A stretch of DNA of 9,997 bases from assembly GCA_020832725.1 (NCBI GenBank), contig JAFIEC010000106.1, positions 1 through 9,997 on the forward strand, written 5' to 3'. Position numbers and translations under genes: made by a program. The notes beneath the pieces were generated by a model. It was given only the letters and a program-made list of their open reading frames with translations, made no database searches and was not told where the DNA came from. This DNA comes from Paracoccaceae bacterium (GTDB lineage: Bacteria > Pseudomonadota > Alphaproteobacteria > Rhodobacterales > Rhodobacteraceae). How positions within the stretch are numbered: position 1 is the stretch's first letter; each line of letters begins with the position of its first letter. Shown here in pieces: positions 7,196-9,997 of this stretch.

Positions 7196-7666
7196 ATGCG
7201 GCTGATCGTGATTGTGGCGCTTGTGGTTCTGGCGGTGGATCAGGCCTCCAAGTTGTGGCTTCTGCATGTGGTCCGCCTCGATCTGCTGCGCAGCATGGAT
7301 GTGCTGCCGCCGTTCCTGAATTTCCGCATGGCGTGGAACTACGGCATCAATTTCGGCCTGTTCGCCACCGGGGCCGAGGCGATGCGCTGGGGGCTGGTGG
7401 CGCTGGCGGTCGTCATCTCGGGCGCGGTGGTCTGGTGGGGCCGCAGCCTGCGCCATCCGCTGAATCACGCGCTGGCGGGGGCGCTGGTCGGCGGTGCGCT
7501 GGCCAATGCGCTCGACCGGGTGATGCATGGGGCGGTGATGGATTTCCTGAACATGTCCTGTTGCGGCATCGACAACCCCTATGCCTTCAATCTGGCCGAT
7601 GTGGGGGTGTTCGTCGGTGCCTTCGGGCTTGCCTTCCTCTCGGGCTGGCTTGACAACAAGGCGTGA
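7196..7666 (+). CDS. lspA: Lipoprotein signal peptidase LspA (signal peptidase II)
   Basis: LspA is the inner-membrane aspartyl protease that removes signal peptides from diacylated prolipoproteins. The 156-residue protein has hydrophobic segments near residues 2-20, 60-81, 90-106 and 133-152, fitting the four-helix fold. Conserved motifs are VDQASKLW (14-21), NALDR (104-108), HGAVMDFLN (111-119) and FNLADVGV (131-138). Asp116 and Asp135 are 19 residues apart, matching the spacing of the catalytic pair Asp124/Asp143 in known LspA enzymes. A vicinal Cys122-Cys123 lies between them. The start at 7196 is 7 nt after the purH stop, and the GAGGG site spans that stop codon, so translation is probably coupled to purH. 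The gene immediately downstream encodes a lipoprotein, a likely substrate. Confidence 0.96.
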   Translation: MRLIVIVALVVLAVDQASKLWLLHVVRLDLLRSMDVLPPFLNFRMAWNYGINFGLFATGAEAMRWGLVALAVVISGAVVWWGRSLRHPLNHALAGALVGGALANALDRVMHGAVMDFLNMSCCGIDNPYAFNLADVGVFVGAFGLAFLSGWLDNKA

Positions 7667-7718
7667 CGCGCGGGCCGCGATAGGCTAGATGTGCCTCCGA
7701 GAGGCCAAGGAGGGTTCG

Positions 7719-8258
7719 ATGCGCAGGGCGCGGTTTGCAATGGCGGGTGTGCTGGCGGCGGCGCTGGTCGTGGCCGGCTGCGGAGAGCGGTCGGGCGATC
7801 CGCGTCTGATGAACCTGCGGGCGACCTCCGGGCCGGACGAATTCGCCATCCTTCCCACGCGCCCGATCGAGGTGCCGCGCGACCTTGCCACCCTGCCCCA
7901 GCCCACGCCCGGTGCCGGAAACCGGGTGGACCGCCAGCCCCGCGCCGACGCCGTGGCCGCCCTTGGCGGCAATCCGCGCCTGCTCGACAGCGGGGTGATC
8001 CCGGCCGCCGATCAGGCCCTGGTGACCTCCGCCAGCCGCCATGGCGTGGCCTCCGGCATCCGCGAGACCCTCGCGGCCGAGGATCTGGAGTTTCGCCGCA
8101 ACAACCGGGGCCGCCTGCTGGAGCGGATGTTCAACGTGAACACCTATTATCGCGCCTATGGGGCGGTGACCCTCGACCAATATGCCGAGTTGGAGAGGAT
8201 GCGCCGCGCGGGCGTGCGCACCCCCGCAGCCCCCCCGCCCGAGGAAATGGGCCGCTGA
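7719..8258 (+). CDS. DUF3035 lipoprotein, BamF-like outer membrane assembly subunit
   Basis: A 179-residue lipoprotein. The signal sequence MRRARFAMAGVLAAALVVAGC ends in the lipobox VAGC, so Cys21 would be lipidated after LspA cleavage; Gly22 follows, not Asp, consistent with outer membrane sorting. The segment GPDEFAILPTRPIEVPRDLATLP (about 43-65, with PDEF and RPIEVP) is the hallmark of DUF3035 (PF11233), an alphaproteobacterial family for which the name BamF has been used because a Caulobacter member associates with the BAM complex. A role in outer membrane protein assembly is therefore an inference from family naming. The rest is low-complexity and helical, with a Pro-rich end. AGGAGG at 7708-7713 precedes ATG 7719 by 5 nt, ruling out the ATG at 7689. 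A small hairpin GCCTC-CGA-GAGGC lies at 7693-7705. The 52 bp gap to lspA suggests the same operon. Confidence 0.85.
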   Translation: MRRARFAMAGVLAAALVVAGCGERSGDPRLMNLRATSGPDEFAILPTRPIEVPRDLATLPQPTPGAGNRVDRQPRADAVAALGGNPRLLDSGVIPAADQALVTSASRHGVASGIRETLAAEDLEFRRNNRGRLLERMFNVNTYYRAYGAVTLDQYAELERMRRAGVRTPAAPPPEEMGR

Positions 8259-8290
8259 CAGCCCGCCAGGGCCGGGCATGACCTGATCCG

Positions 8291-8304
8291 GGCGGCGCGC
8301 CGCC
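8291..8304 (+). terminator. GC palindrome after the DUF3035 gene, possible terminator
   Basis: GGCGGCGCGCCGCC is a perfect 14 bp palindrome lying 32 nt past the DUF3035 stop codon, followed by TTGC. It can form a five-pair GC stem with a CGCG loop. The following T-run is only two bases, so an intrinsic terminator is possible but weak. Its position before a 190 bp stretch with a new promoter candidate fits the end of the purH-lspA transcript. Confidence 0.35.
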
Positions 8305-8358
8305 TTGCAGGCCGGGTGGGGGCGCAATCCGCGCGTCCTGCCGTAAACCGGGCGGGTA

Positions 8359-8370
8359 TTTTCGCGAAAA
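8359..8370. repeat. AT-flanked palindrome TTTTCGCGAAAA, possible operator
   Basis: A perfect 12 bp palindrome about 57 nt upstream of the promoter candidate for the aminotransferase gene. It is flanked by GGGTA and CCCC. In such G+C-rich DNA an AT-rich symmetric site is conspicuous and could bind a dimeric regulator. I do not recognise it as the site of a known alphaproteobacterial regulator. Confidence 0.35.
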
Positions 8371-8426
8371 CCCCGACAAATCCGCCACATGGGCAGCAAG
8401 GCAGGGCCCGCAGGTGCTGTCGGTGC

Positions 8427-8455
8427 TGGACCGGACTCCGCCAAACCGCTATCCT
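8427..8455 (+). promoter_or_regulatory. Sigma70-like promoter candidate for the aminotransferase-ftsK pair
   Basis: TGGACC (8427-8432) and TATCCT (8450-8455) are 17 nt apart, each matching four of six consensus bases. Transcription would start near 8462, giving a leader of about 35 nt. The leader would begin with or inside the inverted repeat at 8456-8485, just ahead of the ribosome-binding site GAGG (8488-8491). Confidence 0.45.
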
Positions 8456-8496
8456 GTCCGGCAAAGGGGCGTACAGACCCCGGACACGAGGCGCAG

Positions 8497-9687
8497 ATGC
8501 AGTTTCCCGAGAGGTTCTCGAACCTTCCCGATTATGCGTTTCCGCGTCTGCGGAAGCTGCTCGACGGCCATGCGCCGGGGGCTGCGCCCCTGCGCATGGA
8601 TATCGGAGAGCCGCGTCAGCCTTTCCCCGCCTTCGTCGCCGAGACCATCGCCGCCCATGCCGCCGATTGGGGCCGTTATCCGCCCAATGACGGCACGCCC
8701 GAACTGCGCGCCGCAATCGCCATCTGGCTGGGGCGGCGCTTTGGCGCGCAGGTGGACCCGGACCATCAGGTCCTTGCGCTGAACGGCACCCGCGAGGGGC
8801 TTTTTGCCGCCGCCATCGCCCTGTGCCCCGAGCGCAAGGCGGGCGCGCAGGCGGCGGTGCTGATGCCCAACCCGTTCTATCAGGTCTATGCCGCCGCCGC
8901 CCGGGCCGCCGGGGCCGAGCCGGTCTTCCTGCCCGCCACCGCCGACACCGGCTTTCTGCCCGATCTCGACACGATCCCCAACGCCCTGCTGGAGCGTACG
9001 GCGCTGTTCTATCTGTGCAGCCCCGCCAACCCTCAGGGGGCCATCGCGGACGAGGCCTATCTGACGCGGCTGCTGGAACTGGCCGAGCGGTTCGATTTCC
9101 GCCTCGTCTCGGACGAATGCTACAGCGAGATCTGGCGCGACGCCCCGCCGCCCGGGGCGCTGGGCGTGGTCGCGCGCACCGGTTCCGACCCGGAGCGCGC
9201 GCTGGCCTTTCACTCGCTGTCCAAGCGCTCCGGCGTGCCGGGGCTGCGGGCGGGCTTTGTGGCCGGGGGCGCGGGCGCCATCGCCGCGATGAAGAAGTTG
9301 CGCGCCTATGGCGGCGCGCCGCTGCCGCTGCCCATCCAGCACGCCGCCACCCGCCTGTGGACCGACGAGGCCCATGTCGAGGCTGCCCGCGCCGATTGGC
9401 AGGCGAAATATCGGCAGGCCGACGCGGCCCTTGGGGCGTTTCCCGGATATCGCCCGCCCGAGGCCGGATTCTTCCTGTGGCTGGAAGTGGGCGATGGCGC
9501 GGCCTTTGCCCTGCGCCTGTGGCAGCGCCACGGGGTGCGGGTGCTTCCGGGGGCCTATCTTGCGACCGATGCCGGCACCGGCAACCCGGGCGATTCCTAC
9601 GTGCGCGTGGCGATCGTCGCCAATGGCGCGGAACTCGACACGGGCCTTGCAGCGCTGGCCGACGTGCTGGCGGGGCACGAGACATGA
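8497..9687 (+). CDS. dapC: PLP-dependent aminotransferase, probable succinyldiaminopimelate transaminase DapC
   Basis: A 396-residue fold-type I class I/II aminotransferase. PLP-site features are present: SPANPQG (175-181, Asn178), SDECYSEIW (205-213, Asp206 for the pyridine nitrogen), SLSKRSGVPGLRAGFV (240-255, Lys243 forming the Schiff base), and DSYVRVAIV (366-374, Arg370 expected to bind the substrate carboxylate). The opening NLPDYAFPRLRKLLDG and the DIGEPRQPFP block match the N-succinyl-LL-2,6-diaminopimelate:2-oxoglutarate aminotransferase subgroup, so DapC in the lysine pathway is the best call. General aspartate-type aminotransferases share the core motifs, so substrate is inferred. 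I chose ATG 8497 because GAGG (8488-8491) is 5 nt upstream and family similarity begins there; an upstream ATG at 8389 would add 36 unrelated-looking residues. ftsK follows after 13 bp. Confidence 0.88.
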   Translation: MQFPERFSNLPDYAFPRLRKLLDGHAPGAAPLRMDIGEPRQPFPAFVAETIAAHAADWGRYPPNDGTPELRAAIAIWLGRRFGAQVDPDHQVLALNGTREGLFAAAIALCPERKAGAQAAVLMPNPFYQVYAAAARAAGAEPVFLPATADTGFLPDLDTIPNALLERTALFYLCSPANPQGAIADEAYLTRLLELAERFDFRLVSDECYSEIWRDAPPPGALGVVARTGSDPERALAFHSLSKRSGVPGLRAGFVAGGAGAIAAMKKLRAYGGAPLPLPIQHAATRLWTDEAHVEAARADWQAKYRQADAALGAFPGYRPPEAGFFLWLEVGDGAAFALRLWQRHGVRVLPGAYLATDAGTGNPGDSYVRVAIVANGAELDTGLAALADVLAGHET

Positions 9688-9700
9688 AACGGAGACGGCG

Positions 9701-9997
9701 ATGGCCTATCACCCCATGAGACAGCGCGATCCCCTGTTCGAACGCGGCGTGCAGCAGGCGCTGGAGCGACGCGGGCGCGAGCTTCTGGGGCTGGCTGTGG
9801 TGGGCCTCGGCGTGGCGATCGCGGCGATGCTGGGCTCCTACACGCCCGAGGATCCCAGCTGGATGAGCGCGACCGACGCGCCCGCGCGCAACCATCTGGG
9901 CCGGGGGGGGGCCGCGGTGGCTGCCGGGCTGGTGGTGACGATCGGGCTGGCAGCATGGGGGCTGGCGGCGCTCGCCTTCGGCTGGGGGCTGCGCTTC
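9701..9997 (+). CDS. ftsK: DNA translocase FtsK, N-terminal membrane region only (cut by window edge)
   Basis: 99 codons of an open frame run to the right edge. FtsK couples chromosome segregation to division: its N-terminal transmembrane domain sits at the septum and its C-terminal motor pumps DNA. Visible are a cytoplasmic start (MAYHPMRQRDPLFERGVQQA), a first hydrophobic segment (about residues 29-45), a loop with the typical SYTPEDPSWM (46-55) and NHLGRGGAA, then a second hydrophobic segment from about residue 72. The SYxPEDPSWM loop is the strongest family sign; motor motifs lie outside the window. GGAG at 9691-9694 precedes the ATG by 6 nt, and the 13 bp gap implies co-transcription with the dapC-like gene. 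A run of nine G residues (9903-9911) lies within the coding sequence; the frame is intact across it. Confidence 0.88.
   Translation, partial: MAYHPMRQRDPLFERGVQQALERRGRELLGLAVVGLGVAIAAMLGSYTPEDPSWMSATDAPARNHLGRGGAAVAAGLVVTIGLAAWGLAALAFGWGLRF

Larger units (their letters stand above)
8259..8496. other. 238 bp intergenic region with palindromes, no gene seen
   Basis: No credible coding sequence lies here. It contains, in order, the GC palindrome at 8291-8304, an AT-rich perfect palindrome TTTTCGCGAAAA at 8359-8370, a promoter candidate at 8427-8455, and an inverted repeat GTCCGG...CCGGAC at 8456-8485. The downstream aminotransferase frame is open back to 8389, but the extra N-terminal residues do not resemble the family. 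The relatively AT-rich patch at about 8341-8395 stands out from the flanking sequence. Confidence 0.6.

Noticed and set aside
7663..7691. Promoter candidate GTGACG / TAGATG with 17 nt spacing before the DUF3035 gene.
   Set aside because: The -10 matches only three of six consensus bases and the gene is close enough to lspA to be read through.
8389..8496. N-terminal extension of the aminotransferase from an ATG at 8389.
   Set aside because: It would include the promoter candidate and leader hairpin, and the added residues do not resemble the family.
8156..9895. Minus-strand open frame of 579 codons opposite the dapC-like gene and the start of ftsK.
   Set aside because: Runs across two real genes and an intergenic gap, and is mostly Arg/Pro/Ala repeats.
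1..9997. Search for tRNA genes, CRISPR repeats, insertion sequences, attachment sites and defence or toxin-antitoxin genes.
   Set aside because: None seen; all substantial stretches are explained by core genes in consistent base composition.

Overview
The window is very G+C-rich (roughly 70% by eye) and carries gene families and a gene order typical of the alphaproteobacterial family Rhodobacteraceae (Rhodobacter/Paracoccus-like): rbfA opposite dapB, a DUF1674 protein opposite rsmB, then heparinase II/III, purH, lspA, a DUF3035 lipoprotein, and an aminotransferase followed by ftsK. The assignment rests on recognising these families and their arrangement, not on a database search. It reads as an ordinary chromosomal core region: I see no insertion sequence, prophage gene, integrase, tRNA, rRNA or CRISPR array.

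Layout. Positions 1-491 hold the minus-strand ribosome maturation gene rbfA, whose 3' end lies outside the window. A 120 bp gap separates it from dapB (612-1478, plus), the lysine/diaminopimelate reductase. A small secreted protein of unknown function follows (1541-1909). It converges on a minus-strand DUF1674 gene (1951-2199), a likely succinate dehydrogenase assembly factor. A 121 bp divergent gap with two adjacent hairpins separates that gene from rsmB (2321-3676), a 16S rRNA m5C methyltransferase. From rsmB onward everything is on the plus strand: a heparinase II/III-family protein (3746-5518), purH (5587-7188), lspA (7196-7666), a DUF3035/BamF-like lipoprotein (7719-8258), a 238 bp gap, a DapC-type aminotransferase (8497-9687), and the start of ftsK (9701 to the window end).

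How the genes relate. rbfA and rsmB act on the small ribosomal subunit, and purH completes IMP synthesis. lspA processes lipoproteins and sits directly before a gene that encodes one. dapB and the DapC-like gene both serve diaminopimelate/lysine synthesis, hence peptidoglycan, and the latter is 13 bp upstream of the division and DNA-translocation gene ftsK. The genes with least known roles are the small secreted protein after dapB and the heparinase-family protein, which has no visible signal peptide. I did not find a convincing new multi-gene system. The more interesting leads are those two proteins, an acidic repeat tail on RbfA, a vicinal Cys pair near the LspA active site, and palindromes in the intergenic gaps.
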